Shown: one piece after another, positions 51,137 to 60,640 of the stretch
Numbering within the stretch: position 1 is the stretch's first letter
Layout of the letters: each line of letters begins with the position of its first letter
Assembly (NCBI GenBank): GCA_937876315.1
Contig: CALEHQ010000028.1
Span: forward strand, 1 to 64,000
Reading direction: 5' to 3'
Length of the DNA: 64,000 nucleotides
Source: an uncultured Actinomycetes bacterium
GTDB lineage: Bacteria > Actinomycetota > Acidimicrobiia > Acidimicrobiales > Acidimicrobilacustridaceae
Made by a program: the position numbers and the translations under genes
Notes under the pieces: model-generated
What the model was told of the DNA's origin: nothing
Seen by the model: only the letters and a program-made list of their open reading frames with translations
Databases searched by the model: none

Positions 51137-53839
51137 CTAACTCAAAAGCGGGTTGGGCGCATCGGGATCGATGCCGTGATCAGAAATCGCCGAAGCAACA
51201 ACTGATGCATCGATAACTCCGTCGGCGGCGAGCGCTGAAAGCACAGCGATTTCAATATGTGCAGCGTCGATTTCGAAGAATCGTCGCAACGCTTCGCGAG
51301 TATCGGAGCGACCGAATCCGTCGGTGCCGAGTGAGACGAAACGCTTCGGAACGTATGGAGCAATTTGATCGGGAATGGACTTCATGAAGTCGGTGACAGC
51401 GACAATCGGGCCGGGGGCGGCACCGAGCTGTTGGGTGACTTGTGCCGATCGTGGCGCGTCGGTTGGGTGAAGTCGGTTCCAGCGTTCGACTTCGAGAGCG
51501 TCTTCTCGAATCCGCTTGTAGGAAGTTGCACTCCAGAGTTCGGCGCCGATTCCGCGCGCGGCGAGCGCAGCCTGGGCATCGCGAGCGCCTTGATTCATCG
51601 TGCCGGAAAACACGATCGTTGCTTTCGCCTCGCAACCTTCTGGTGCGCCGGCCCACTTGTAAAGGCCGCTCATAATGTCGGCGTCGGTGACATGGTCCGG
51701 ACGGGGAGGCATGACCTGATTCTCGTTGTACGCGGTCAGGTAATAGAACACGCCTTCGCCAGCACCGTCGGCGCCGCCGTACATGCGCTGAAGTCCGTTC
51801 TCAATGACTGCAGCGAGTTCGTAGGCAAACGCAGAGTCGTACACCTGACATGTAGGCACGGTGGACGCGAGCACAAGACTGTGGCCGTCCTGATGTTGGA
51901 GACCTTCACCGAGCAACGTTGTGCGCCCGGCAGTTGCGCCGATGATGAAACCTTTGGTCTGAGCGTCGGCAGCGGCCCAGATGAGATCGCCCACTCGTTG
52001 GAATCCGAACATCGAATACAAGGTGAAGAACGGAACCATTGGAACGCCGCGTGTTGCATAACTCGTTCCGGCAGCGGTGAAGCTCGCTAACGATCCGGCT
52101 TCGGTGATTCCTTCTTCGAGGAGCTGCCCGCTTTTGGACTCCACATAGGAGATAAGCAACTCGTGGTCGACAGGTTCGTAGAGCTGACCTTGGGAGGCGT
52201 AAATGCCAAGTTCGCGGAACAGAACCTCCATGCCGAAGGTCCGTGCCTCGTCGGGAATGATTGGTACGACGCGGGGGCCAAAGTTTTCTGAGCGGCACAA
52301 ACTGCGCAATAGACGTGTGAACGCCATTGTTGTGGAAACCGCTTGCGTGCCAGAGCCCTTCGCGAATTCTGCATAGACAGAAGGATCGGGGAGTTCGAGT
52401 GGGCGACGGATCTGCAGCGAACGACTTGGGACAAATCCGTCGAGTGCTTCACGGCGCTGAGCGAGATACGTCGCTTCTGGTGAGTCCGCGGGTGGTCGAT
52501 AGAGAGGTGGTACCTCGCTGTCAATCGCCGATTCCGGAATTTGTTCAGTGAGCTGAAGTCGATCCCGGAATCCGAGAATCTCTTCATGGCTGAGCTTCTT
52601 GATCGAATGGGTTGCGTTGCGGCCCTCGACGGTCGACCCAAGTGCCCAACCCTTCACGGTTTTGGCGAGGATGACTGTTGGCACCCCCTTCGTTTCTACC
52701 GCTGACTTATACGCGGCGTACACCTTCTTGTAATCGTGGCCACCGCGAGGAAGTGCTCGTAACTGATCATCGGAAAGGTGCTCAACGAGCTTGCGCAAGC
52801 GTGGATCGGGTCCGAAGAAATGCTCGCGGATATAGGCACCGCTTTCGATGGCGTAACGCTGCCACTCGCCATCTGGGGTTGAGTTCATCTTGGACAACAA
52901 GACGCCATCGACATCACGCGATAAAAGTTCGTCCCACCCCGCTCCCCAAACAACTTTGATGACGTTCCAGCCCGCGCCACGGAACACAGATTCAAGTTCC
53001 TGAATGATTTTGCCGTTGCCGCGGACGGGGCCATCGAGTCGCTGCAGATTGCAGTTCACGACCCAAATGAGATTGTCGAGTTGCTCTCGGGCGGCAAGCG
53101 AAATCGATCCGAGCGTTTCGGGTTCGTCGGTTTCACCATCGCCAAGGAAACACCACACCTTTGTTGCGCTTGTGTCGTCGATCTGGCGGTTGAGGAGGTA
53201 CTTGCTGAATCGGGCCTGATAAATCGAATTGAGCGGACCGAGTCCCATCGAAACGGTTGGGAACTCCCAGAACTCGGGCATGAGCCACGGGTGCGGGTAA
53301 CTCGAAAGTCCTCCGCCCCCGATTTCCCGGCGGAACTTCGACATTTCCTCTTCGCTCAGTCGACCTTCGAGGTAGGCGCGCGCATAAATGCCGGGAGCGG
53401 CGTGACCCTGCAGGTAAACGTGATCGCCGACCAGCGTTCCTGAACGGCCGCGGAAGAAGTGATTGAAGCCAACTTCAAGCAGCATTGCGGATGACGCGTA
53501 GGAAGAAAGATGTCCACCAATGCCGTCAGCATTTTTGTTGGCGTAGATGACGGTCATCGCTGCGTTCCAGCGCAAGTATTGACGAATGCGCTTTTCGATC
53601 TCCTCATCGCCGGGAAACCACGGCTGTTCTTCAACGGGAATTGTGTTGATGTACGGCGTTGAGACCTCTGCTGGTGTGCCGATCTGCAATTCGCGCGCCC
53701 GCTCGGTGAGCCGCGATACCAAGTAGCGAGCGCGAGTCTTACCGGCGGTGTTAATGACAGCATCGAGAGAATCGAGCCACTCAACCGTTTCTCCGGGGTC
53801 GGAGTCGGGAAGTTGGCTGACGAACTGATCAAGTTCCAC
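51137..53839 (-). CDS. aceE: pyruvate dehydrogenase E1 component, homodimeric type
   Basis: A 900-residue AceE, the thiamine-diphosphate-dependent E1 of the pyruvate dehydrogenase complex that makes acetyl groups for E2. The ThDP motif is CFLGDGETDEPETLGSISLA with LDNLIWVVNCNLQRLDGPV, and GHLSSYASSAMLLEVGFNHF, RIIPDEARTFGMEVLF-like (IIPDEARTFGMEVLFRELG) and GEGLQHQDGHSLVLASTVP are standard. The length equals E. coli-type AceE (about 890). No E2 or E3 gene is next to it. GTG 53839 is chosen because AAAGG lies 8 nt upstream and the product begins near the expected N-terminus. Confidence 0.95.
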   Translation of the reverse strand: MELDQFVSQLPDSDPGETVEWLDSLDAVINTAGKTRARYLVSRLTERARELQIGTPAEVSTPYINTIPVEEQPWFPGDEEIEKRIRQYLRWNAAMTVIYANKNADGIGGHLSSYASSAMLLEVGFNHFFRGRSGTLVGDHVYLQGHAAPGIYARAYLEGRLSEEEMSKFRREIGGGGLSSYPHPWLMPEFWEFPTVSMGLGPLNSIYQARFSKYLLNRQIDDTSATKVWCFLGDGETDEPETLGSISLAAREQLDNLIWVVNCNLQRLDGPVRGNGKIIQELESVFRGAGWNVIKVVWGAGWDELLSRDVDGVLLSKMNSTPDGEWQRYAIESGAYIREHFFGPDPRLRKLVEHLSDDQLRALPRGGHDYKKVYAAYKSAVETKGVPTVILAKTVKGWALGSTVEGRNATHSIKKLSHEEILGFRDRLQLTEQIPESAIDSEVPPLYRPPADSPEATYLAQRREALDGFVPSRSLQIRRPLELPDPSVYAEFAKGSGTQAVSTTMAFTRLLRSLCRSENFGPRVVPIIPDEARTFGMEVLFRELGIYASQGQLYEPVDHELLISYVESKSGQLLEEGITEAGSLASFTAAGTSYATRGVPMVPFFTLYSMFGFQRVGDLIWAAADAQTKGFIIGATAGRTTLLGEGLQHQDGHSLVLASTVPTCQVYDSAFAYELAAVIENGLQRMYGGADGAGEGVFYYLTAYNENQVMPPRPDHVTDADIMSGLYKWAGAPEGCEAKATIVFSGTMNQGARDAQAALAARGIGAELWSATSYKRIREDALEVERWNRLHPTDAPRSAQVTQQLGAAPGPIVAVTDFMKSIPDQIAPYVPKRFVSLGTDGFGRSDTREALRRFFEIDAAHIEIAVLSALAADGVIDASVVASAISDHGIDPDAPNPLLS

Positions 53840-53969
53840 GAGGCGCCTTTCAGAAATTGCGTTCCACCATGATGCCCACACGAAACTGGTTACCGGCAGG
53901 TAGCCCGGTTGATTTTTTCGTGAATCGTGGATGTCGGTTGTTCCCTCTGACCTGTGGGACGCTGGAACG

Positions 53970-54518
53970 GTGACAACAGTCGTGTTCACCGATGGTGCGT
54001 GCAGCGGTAACCCTGGCCCTGGTGGTTGGGCATGGGCGGTTGTCGACGGTGGCTTTGCCAGTGGGGGAGAAGCGCAGTCCACGAACCAGCGCATGGAGAT
54101 CATGGCGGCGTTTGAGGCGGTGAAATCGCATCAGGGGCCTCTTGAGATCGTGAGCGACTCCACCTATGTCGTGCATTGTTTCCGTGATCGTTGGCATGAC
54201 GGTTGGAAGCGTCGGGGTTGGAAGAACTCTCAGCGCAAGCCCGTTGCAAACCGAGACCTTTGGGAGCCGTTCATCGATCTCGTCTTGAGTCGTGGCGATG
54301 TCACGTTCCGCTGGGTGAAGGGCCATTCGGGCGATCCCATGAATGACCTGGTTGATCGCCTTGCGGTCGAAGCCGCCACCACGCAAATGCAAGCCTCAGG
54401 CTCGAAGCCTCCGACCGATCTCGGACCGCCGGACACCTTTGGCACAGGCGAATCAGCGCAGGGGATTGTGGACTCTTCCCGGGCCTACCCCGACGACGAG
54501 CAGCTTTCGCTCTTCTGA
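53970..54518 (+). CDS. rnhA: ribonuclease HI with C-terminal QLSLF tail
   Basis: A 182-residue RNase HI that removes RNA from RNA-DNA hybrids. Catalytic residues: Asp in FTDGACSGNPGPGGWAW, Glu in NQRMEIMAAFEAV, Asp in VSDSTYVVHCF and Asp in GDPMNDLVDRLAVE, with VKGHSG between. The catalytic domain ends at about residue 142; a 40-residue extension ends DDEQLSLF. QLSLF is an exact match to the pentapeptide (QL[SD]LF) used by replication proteins to bind the DNA polymerase III beta clamp. GTG 53970 is preferred for the TTVVFTDGA start. Confidence 0.93.
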   Translation: MTTVVFTDGACSGNPGPGGWAWAVVDGGFASGGEAQSTNQRMEIMAAFEAVKSHQGPLEIVSDSTYVVHCFRDRWHDGWKRRGWKNSQRKPVANRDLWEPFIDLVLSRGDVTFRWVKGHSGDPMNDLVDRLAVEAATTQMQASGSKPPTDLGPPDTFGTGESAQGIVDSSRAYPDDEQLSLF

Positions 54519-54577
54519 TTAACGACTGTGGTCAGAAATGCGGTCTGGAGCAGCCGCTCCCCGTATCCTCTGCAGCC

Positions 54578-55357
54578 ATGGAAATCAATGGAATCTCAGC
54601 AATCGTCACCGGCGGCGCTTCGGGCATCGGTGAAGCATGTGCACGTCAACTCGCCGCTGGCGGCGCGAAGGTCGTCATCGCCGACCTCAACGATGAAAAG
54701 GGCAACGCGCTTGCTAGCGAAATCGGTGGGGCATTTGCTCACGTCGATGTGTGCAACAGCGACGACATCAAGGCCGCCATTGGCATGGCCGAGGAAATGG
54801 GCCCGATTCGCGCCCTCGTGAACTCTGCAGGTATCGGCGCAGCGAGCCGAACAATCGGCAAGGACGGTTCGTATGACTCGGCCTTTAATCTTGATTACTG
54901 GCGCAAAATTATCGACGTGAACCTCACTGGCACGTTCGATTGCATCCGTTTGGTCGCAACCGCGATGAGCCGGACCGAACCAGTTTCCGATGACGGCGAG
55001 CGCGGTGCCATCGTCAACATGGCCTCAACCGCCGCATTCGACGGACAAATTGGGCAGGCCGCCTATTCGGCCTCAAAGAGTGGCGTTGCCGGAATGACCC
55101 TTCCGATTGCTCGCGACCTTGCAGTGGTTGGTATCCGCGTGAACACGGTTGCGCCTGGCCTTATCGACACTCCGATTTATGGCGAAGGTGAAGGTAGCGA
55201 GGCCTTCAAGGCGAAGCTCACCAAAGATGTGCTCTTCCCCGATCGTCTTGGGTATGCCAGCGAACTGGCGTCGATGGTGATGCAGCTGATCACGAACTCC
55301 TACATGAACGCTCAGACGATTCGCGTTGATGGTGGGGCACGTTTCAGCCCGAAGTGA
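54578..55357 (+). CDS. short-chain dehydrogenase, 3-hydroxyacyl-CoA dehydrogenase type 2-like
   Basis: A 259-residue SDR. The cofactor motif is IVTGGASGIGEACARQL, NSAGIG follows, and the catalytic Tyr-x3-Lys is in AAYSASKSGVAGMTLPIARD; the end VDGGARF and the internal LIDTPIYGEGEGSEAFKAKL resemble the 17-beta-HSD10 / HADH2 type used in beta-oxidation. The start has a TATCCT box 8 nt upstream. It stands before the ruv operon and is ended by a strong hairpin terminator. Confidence 0.88.
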   Translation: MEINGISAIVTGGASGIGEACARQLAAGGAKVVIADLNDEKGNALASEIGGAFAHVDVCNSDDIKAAIGMAEEMGPIRALVNSAGIGAASRTIGKDGSYDSAFNLDYWRKIIDVNLTGTFDCIRLVATAMSRTEPVSDDGERGAIVNMASTAAFDGQIGQAAYSASKSGVAGMTLPIARDLAVVGIRVNTVAPGLIDTPIYGEGEGSEAFKAKLTKDVLFPDRLGYASELASMVMQLITNSYMNAQTIRVDGGARFSPK

Positions 55358-55378
55358 TCTGATCCAGATCCTGAGTGA

Positions 55379-55411
55379 GGGCCCGGCTTTCGAGCCGGGT
55401 CCTTCGCTTTT
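55379..55411 (+). terminator. intrinsic terminator after the SDR gene
   Basis: Hairpin with stem CCCGGCT/AGCCGGG (55382-55388 with 55393-55399) and a TTCG loop, extended by two to three further pairs at the base (55379-55381 with 55400-55402), then a T-rich tail TCCTTCGCTTTTG. It lies 22 nt after the SDR stop. Confidence 0.85.
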
Positions 55412-55425
55412 GCGGGCCTAGTGGC

Positions 55426-55431
55426 TACGAT
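55426..55431 (+). promoter_or_regulatory. -10 box and palindrome before ruvC
   Basis: TACGAT ends 7 nt before ATG 55439, giving a leaderless ruvC. It is the left part of a perfect 10-bp palindrome TACGATCGTA (55426-55435). No LexA box (CGAAC-N4-GTTCG) is seen. Confidence 0.45.
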
Positions 55432-55438
55432 CGTACGC

Positions 55439-55957
55439 ATGTTCGTAGTTGGTATTGACCCGGGGCTGACCCGATGCGGCTATTGCGTGCTCGAGGTGCC
55501 CGGCGGCTCCCAGCCGCGAGCGGTGGCTCTGGGCGTGATGCGCACGTCGCCTTCCGACGAGGTCCATCACCGGCTTGCCGAACTCCAGTCTGAACTGCGA
55601 GCACTGCTCGCTGAGTTTCCTGTCACCGCAATGGCGGTTGAGCGCGTGCTGTTCCAAGTGAATGTGAGCACGGCGATGTCGGTTGGTCAGGCCAGTGGCA
55701 TTGCCATGGTCGAAGCAGTCAATGCCGGTTGCGAGGTCGTGCAGTACTCGCCCAACGAGGTCAAGTCTGCAGTAGCCGGTTGGGGCAATGCCGACAAAGT
55801 GCAGATGCAGCAAATGGTGCAGACCTTGCTTGGCCTGTCCGAACCGCCGCATCCATTCGATGCTGCCGATGCTGCGGCACTTGCACTGTGTCATGTCGCA
55901 ATGGCGCCGATGCGTGCAGCCTCCAATCGAGCAGTCGCGAAAGTGAGCGCGAAATGA
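55439..55957 (+). CDS. ruvC: Holliday junction resolvase RuvC
   Basis: A 172-residue crossover junction endonuclease. Catalytic Asp in VGIDPGLTRCGY, Glu in AVERVLFQVNVS, and the paired Asp residues in HPFDAADAAALAL are in place. It cuts four-way junctions made in recombinational repair. First gene of the ruvCAB operon; overlaps ruvA by 4 bp. ATG is 7 nt behind a TACGAT box. Confidence 0.95.
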   Translation: MFVVGIDPGLTRCGYCVLEVPGGSQPRAVALGVMRTSPSDEVHHRLAELQSELRALLAEFPVTAMAVERVLFQVNVSTAMSVGQASGIAMVEAVNAGCEVVQYSPNEVKSAVAGWGNADKVQMQQMVQTLLGLSEPPHPFDAADAAALALCHVAMAPMRAASNRAVAKVSAK

Positions 55958-56556
55958 TCGGCTCAGTTCGTGGCGCGTTGCTCGAGCGGTTGCCGTCGGG
56001 CGAAGTGCTTGTCGAGGTTTCAGGTATTGGGTATCGAGTCATCGTCGCGCCTTCAACGGCAGCTTCACTTGGCGAAACTGGTTCCGAAGTATTTCTGCAT
56101 ACTCATCACCACCGTCGCGAAGATGCCGAAACGCTCTACGGATTCACCTCTTCAGAGCAGCGAATGGTCTTCGAAGCGTTGTTGTCGGCGCACGGAGTTG
56201 GCCCCGCACTTGCTCTGGGCATCATGAGCGTGCATCCACCGGCTTCGTTGGTTCGGGTCTTGGCCAATGACGACATCGACGCGCTGTGTTTGGTGCCGGG
56301 CGTTGGCAAAAAGACCGCAGCCCGTCTCCTCATCGAACTCAAGTCGAAACTCGATATTCCTGGTCTCGATATCGGGGCGGGTTCCATTTCTGTCGACGGC
56401 TCAACCGGTGGCTCCTCATCGGTTGCCGACGTGCGCACCGCGCTTTCTGAGCTTGGCTACGGGCCAGACGAAGTTGCCGAAGCGGTGAAGGAACTTCCCG
56501 ATTCAAACGACACTGCTGAATTGCTGCGTCTCGCTCTGCAACGATTGGCCGCCTAA
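55954..56556 (+). CDS. ruvA: Holliday junction branch migration protein RuvA
   Basis: A 200-residue RuvA that binds junctions as a tetramer. It begins [16 protein letters not shown], has the OB-fold segment [35 protein letters not shown], and the two helix-hairpin-helix motifs [14 protein letters not shown] and [19 protein letters not shown]; the C-terminal domain [19 protein letters not shown] contacts RuvB. ATG overlaps the ruvC stop (ATGA). Confidence 0.95.
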   Translation: MIGSVRGALLERLPSGEVLVEVSGIGYRVIVAPSTAASLGETGSEVFLHTHHHRREDAETLYGFTSSEQRMVFEALLSAHGVGPALALGIMSVHPPASLVRVLANDDIDALCLVPGVGKKTAARLLIELKSKLDIPGLDIGAGSISVDGSTGGSSSVADVRTALSELGYGPDEVAEAVKELPDSNDTAELLRLALQRLAA

Positions 56557-57641
56557 TGCGCGACGAACTTCTTTCGCCTGAACCAACCCCCGACGATCTC
56601 GAACCGGTGCTCACCGATCACCCCTCAGGCACCGACGTCATTGGTGAAGAAGGCGGCCTACGTCCTCGGCACCTTGACGACTTCGTTGGTCAGCGTGAAT
56701 TGAAAGAACATCTCGGCATCATCCTCGAGGCCGCTCGTCGCCGAGAACAAGCCGTCGATCATTTGTTATTCGCCGGTCCTCCAGGACTCGGAAAAACAAC
56801 CCTGGCCGGCATCGTGGCTGCCGAACTTCAAGTTGGCCTCCACGTCACCTCTGGTCCTGCGCTTGACCGAGCCGGAGACCTCGCGGCAATCCTCACGCGT
56901 CTCGGCGAAGGCGATGTCTTGTTCATCGACGAAATTCATCGACTCAGCCGCAACGTCGAAGAAGTGCTGTATCCGGCTATGGAAGATTTCCAACTCGACA
57001 TTGTGTTGGGGAAAGGCCCCGCTGCTCGTTCGATTCGCCTCGATCTGCCAAGGTTCACCCTCGTCGGAGCCACGACACGTACGGGCCTCATCACCGGTCC
57101 TTTGCGTGACCGCTTTGGCTTAGTGGCTCGTCTCGATTACTACGACGCCGACGAACTGCAGTCGATCGTTACGCGCGCTGGTGGCATTCTCGGAATCGGT
57201 ATCGACGACGGTGGTGCTTCCGAGATCGCTCGACGTGCCCGGGGCACACCCCGAATCGCCAATCGTCTTCTTCGTCGGGTTCGCGACTTCGCCGAGGTTC
57301 GTGGCGATGGCCGTATCGATGAAGCAACTGCCCACGAGGGCCTGGCGGTCTTTGGCGTCGACGACCTTGGTCTCGACAAAGTCGACCGCGCTGTGCTTTC
57401 CAACCTTTGTCAGAAGTTCGGCGGCGGCCCCGTTGGGCTTGGCACATTGGCCATAAGCGTTGGCGAAGCCGAAGAAACAGTTGAAGACGTTTATGAACCG
57501 TTCCTCATCCAACAGGGGCTGCTCATGCGAACGCCACGTGGTCGGGTAGCTACCCCTGCAGCATGGGCACATATGGGATTGGTGGCGCCCGCCAGCGCAC
57601 CGCTCACGGCTGATCCTTCGCGCAGCATGTTCGAGGCGTAG
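56556..57641 (+). CDS. ruvB: Holliday junction ATP-dependent helicase RuvB
   Basis: A 361-residue AAA+ motor. Walker A is [16 protein letters not shown], Walker [11 protein letters not shown], sensor LVGATTRTG, and the arginine-finger GPLRDRFG region follows, with the winged-helix C-terminus ([32 protein letters not shown]). Overlaps ruvA by one base (TAATG). Works with RuvA and RuvC to resolve recombination intermediates. Confidence 0.96.
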   Translation: MRDELLSPEPTPDDLEPVLTDHPSGTDVIGEEGGLRPRHLDDFVGQRELKEHLGIILEAARRREQAVDHLLFAGPPGLGKTTLAGIVAAELQVGLHVTSGPALDRAGDLAAILTRLGEGDVLFIDEIHRLSRNVEEVLYPAMEDFQLDIVLGKGPAARSIRLDLPRFTLVGATTRTGLITGPLRDRFGLVARLDYYDADELQSIVTRAGGILGIGIDDGGASEIARRARGTPRIANRLLRRVRDFAEVRGDGRIDEATAHEGLAVFGVDDLGLDKVDRAVLSNLCQKFGGGPVGLGTLAISVGEAEETVEDVYEPFLIQQGLLMRTPRGRVATPAAWAHMGLVAPASAPLTADPSRSMFEA

Positions 57642-57678
57642 CAAAACCTCGGATCTAACGCCCTAGCCTCGGCTCGCT

Positions 57679-58719
57679 ATGGAAACGTCTGCATTCGATT
57701 ACGAACTTCCTGAGTCGGCGATAGCGCAGCGCCCGTTACCTGAACGTGATGCGGCGCGGCTCCTCGTCGATTGTGGTGCGGCGATTCCTCCCGACAATCA
57801 CATCGTTCGGGATCTGCCAGATCTGCTCGAGCCCGGCGATCTCCTTGTTCTCAATACAACTCGCGTTCTTCCTGCTCGCCTCGCACTCCGTAAAGAAACC
57901 GGCGCCGCTGTTGAGGTGCTGCTTCTTGAGCGCCTCGATGGTGGATCGTTGTCAGATTCTGGGCAGTCGCGCTGGGAAGCATTGGTCCGACCCGGGCGGA
58001 AGCTGCCTCCCGGCACCATCGTTCGTCCCGAAAGTGGCTCTGGGCTCGAAGTGTCGGTTGACGAGGACCTCGGCGATGGCCGCCGGGTGGTGACGATCGA
58101 CGTCGAGGGCCCCTTGCTCGATGTTCTTGAGCAGTTCGGAGTGATGCCGCTTCCTCCCTACATCACTGAGGTGCTGGCGGAGCAAGAGCGTTACCAAACC
58201 GTCTTCTCTGAGCGACCCGCTTCTGCCGCGGCCCCAACTGCGGGGCTTCATTTAACGCCCGAGGTCTTGGCTCGATGTGCGGAACGCGGTATTGGTCGCG
58301 CTGATGTTGAACTTGTGGTCGGCCTCGGAACATTCCGACCGATTGCAACCGATCGCATTGAAGATCACGAAATGCACGGAGAGACCTTCCGCGTTCCCCA
58401 GGAAACCCTTGATGCCTGTGCGCGAACAAAGGCGAATGGCGGGCGAGTCGTTGCAGTTGGAACCACAGCGGTTCGAGCCCTTGAAAGCGCAGCCGCTTTT
58501 GGCGTGAACGAAGGTCGAACGGAGCTCTTTATTCACGGCGACTACAACTTTTTGGTGGTCGATCGAATGATGACCAACTTCCATCTTCCCAAGTCATCGC
58601 TGATCGTGATGATCGATGCGTTCGTCGGGCCGCGGTGGCGCGATCTCTATGCCGACGCATTGCGCGACGGCTACCGCTTCTTGTCCTTTGGCGATGCGAT
58701 GTTGCTGACGCGTCGCTGA
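57679..58719 (+). CDS. queA: tRNA preQ1(34) S-adenosylmethionine ribosyltransferase-isomerase
   Basis: A 346-residue QueA, which builds epoxyqueuosine on tRNA wobble G using the ribosyl part of SAM. Motifs: FDYELPESAIAQRPLPERDA, LLVLNTTRVLPARL, GVMPLPPYITE, ERPASAAAPTAGLHLTPEVL and FHLPKSSLIVMIDAFVG. Tgt, the enzyme before it in queuosine synthesis, is encoded 390 nt downstream on the same strand, separated only by ppnP on the other strand. A TAGCCT box is 9 nt before ATG 57679. Confidence 0.95.
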   Translation: METSAFDYELPESAIAQRPLPERDAARLLVDCGAAIPPDNHIVRDLPDLLEPGDLLVLNTTRVLPARLALRKETGAAVEVLLLERLDGGSLSDSGQSRWEALVRPGRKLPPGTIVRPESGSGLEVSVDEDLGDGRRVVTIDVEGPLLDVLEQFGVMPLPPYITEVLAEQERYQTVFSERPASAAAPTAGLHLTPEVLARCAERGIGRADVELVVGLGTFRPIATDRIEDHEMHGETFRVPQETLDACARTKANGGRVVAVGTTAVRALESAAAFGVNEGRTELFIHGDYNFLVVDRMMTNFHLPKSSLIVMIDAFVGPRWRDLYADALRDGYRFLSFGDAMLLTRR

Positions 58720-58734
58720 GTTGTCAGTTCAGAT

Positions 58735-59022
58735 TTAAAGGAATTCGCAAAGGTAGGCCGCAGGCGCTTCGGCTCGTACCTGGAAATGGCTCGAAGCTGG
58801 AACTTCGAAACCCGATCCCTTGGGATAGATCTCCCAGTCGCTTTCGCCGTCGACGATTGCCTCAAGAACTCCGTTCACCACTGTCATGCGCTCGGGCGCA
58901 TCGGTGTTGAAGTCATAGGTGCCGGGGGCGATGACGCCAACGGTGGCTTGGCCTGCGGCAGCCTCAAAGCCGAGGCTCTGAACGCCACCATCGAAGTAGG
59001 TGTTGTGGGAGGTGTCTGACAT
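58735..59022 (-). CDS. ppnP: pyrimidine/purine nucleoside phosphorylase
   Basis: A 95-residue cupin-fold protein of the PpnP (formerly DUF1255/YaiE) family, which cleaves nucleosides with phosphate. NTYFDGGVQSLGFEAAAGQA, TVGVIAPGTYDFNTDAPERM, VVNGVLEAIVDGE and FEVPASSHFQVRA cover almost the entire length, matching the 94-residue E. coli protein. It lies in opposite orientation between queA and tgt. Confidence 0.92.
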   Translation of the reverse strand: MSDTSHNTYFDGGVQSLGFEAAAGQATVGVIAPGTYDFNTDAPERMTVVNGVLEAIVDGESDWEIYPKGSGFEVPASSHFQVRAEAPAAYLCEFL

Positions 59023-59106
59023 GTCGACGACGATAACGCTCTTAAAGGGTCAGTTGTGGTGACATGGAGTCCATATACGAATATTTTTTTCGACGTCACT
59101 GGAGAA

Positions 59107-60240
59107 GTGTTGAGTACAGACGCAACTGAAACCGTCCTTCGTTTGCAGATCGACGCAACTGATGGATTCGCTCGAACCGGTGTCGTGCACACAGCGCGTG
59201 GTTCGTTTCGGATTCCCTGCTTCATGCCAGTGGGTACTCGAGCCGCCGTTCGCACACTGACTTCCGCCGATCTTGAGAAGCTCGGTGCTGAAGTCATCTT
59301 GGGCAACACCTACCACCTCATGTTGAAACCTGGGGCCGACCTCATCGAGCGTTTTGGTGGCCTCCACGGTTTCGCCGACTGGCACGGTCATGTGCTGACA
59401 GATTCCGGTGGCTTTCAAATCTTTTCGCTTGAGCCCAAAGTGAACGATGAGGGCGCGAGGTTCAAGTCGACCTACGACGGCAGCTATCACCACCTCAGTC
59501 CCGAGGGGAGTGTCGAGGTTCAACAAAAGTTGGGTTCGGACATACAAATGGTTCTCGACGTTTGTCCGCCGCTGCCGTCCTCTGAGGCCGTGGTGCGCGC
59601 TGCTCTCGAACGATCAGTTCTGTGGGCGGGTCGTGCAAAAGCAGCACATGCCCCAGCGCGTAAAGCCGGTTCGAAGCAGGCGCAGTTCGGCATCGTGCAA
59701 GGGGGAGTTGATGTGGTCATGCGCACCGAGAGCGCTGAACGCACCCTCGAGATTGGTTTCGACGGCTACGGAATCGGTGGTCTCTCCGTAGGAGAGACCA
59801 GGGCCGAGATGCTTCCGGCCCTCGCTGCGGTCACTGATGTGTTGCCTGCCGACCGACCCCGGTATCTGATGGGGGTCGGCGACCCGGTGAGCATTGTCGA
59901 GGCTGTCGCGCTCGGCGTCGACATGTTCGATTGCGTCTTGCCGACTCGGCTCGCCCGTCATGGGACGATTCTCACCAGTTCGGGGAGAATGAACCTGCGC
60001 AATGCCCGATTCGCCGACGATCCCGACCCGCTCGAGCCTGGGTGCACCTGCGAGGCCTGTTCCCGCTGGTCACGGGCCTATCTGCGTCATCTTCTGATGG
60101 TGAGCGAGCCAACCGCCGCCCGGTTGACCACGATCCATAACGTGCACTGGCTGCTGCGACTTATGGAGGCGGCTCAGGCTGCGATCGTGTCTGGCACCTA
60201 CGACCAATTCAGAGCTTCGGTGGCATCAGTCTGGGACTGA
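59107..60240 (+). CDS. tgt: tRNA-guanine transglycosylase
   Basis: A 377-residue bacterial Tgt that swaps wobble guanine for preQ1. PVGTRAAVRTLTSADLEKLG, GNTYHLMLKPGADLIE, LTDSGGFQIFSL (active-site Asp), QFGIVQGGVD, the nucleophile Asp in DMFDCVLPTRLAR, and the zinc ligands in GCTCEACSRW plus TTIHN are all present. The frame is open from GTG 59056; GTG 59107 or TTG 59110 give the standard N-terminus and are preferred, with GGAG just upstream. Confidence 0.95.
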   Translation: MLSTDATETVLRLQIDATDGFARTGVVHTARGSFRIPCFMPVGTRAAVRTLTSADLEKLGAEVILGNTYHLMLKPGADLIERFGGLHGFADWHGHVLTDSGGFQIFSLEPKVNDEGARFKSTYDGSYHHLSPEGSVEVQQKLGSDIQMVLDVCPPLPSSEAVVRAALERSVLWAGRAKAAHAPARKAGSKQAQFGIVQGGVDVVMRTESAERTLEIGFDGYGIGGLSVGETRAEMLPALAAVTDVLPADRPRYLMGVGDPVSIVEAVALGVDMFDCVLPTRLARHGTILTSSGRMNLRNARFADDPDPLEPGCTCEACSRWSRAYLRHLLMVSEPTAARLTTIHNVHWLLRLMEAAQAAIVSGTYDQFRASVASVWD

Positions 60241-60334
60241 ACCCCGACGAAGCCGAATAATGGGGCAGGGGCGAAGAGGGCTAACGTTGCGCCGTTTACG
60301 CCCTAGAACCCCTAGAACGAGACCTCCCGAAACC

Positions 60335-60640
60335 ATGTCCTTCCTTATCATCATCATTTTGTTCGCCGTTGCTTGGGTAGTACTGATTCTCCCAAAGCAG
60401 CGCGAGCTCAAGCGTCACAATGCCTTCGTTCAGTCATTGGCTGTAGGGGACGAGGTCATGACTGGCTCCGGCATTTACGGCACGTTGGTTGAGGTGAGTG
60501 AGGCTACGGTCCTCTTGCAGGTGGCACCTGGCGTTGAGATCAAAATCGCTCGTCGAGCCATTGCATCGCAGGTTTTCGACTCACCTGATGTAGAGACCAA
60601 CGACACTGGCAAAACTAACGACGAGGACTCAGACGCGTGA
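60335..60640 (+). CDS. yajC: preprotein translocase subunit YajC
   Basis: A 101-residue YajC: a single N-terminal membrane helix (FLIIIILFAVAWVVLILP), then PKQRELKRHNAFVQSLAVGD, VMTGSGIYGTLVEVSEATV and VEIKIARRAIASQV. It is an accessory of the SecDF complex in the inner membrane. ATG 60335 gives the short start expected. The stop overlaps the secD GTG (GTGA), so yajC, secD and secF form a coupled operon. Confidence 0.93.
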   Translation: MSFLIIIILFAVAWVVLILPKQRELKRHNAFVQSLAVGDEVMTGSGIYGTLVEVSEATVLLQVAPGVEIKIARRAIASQVFDSPDVETNDTGKTNDEDSDA

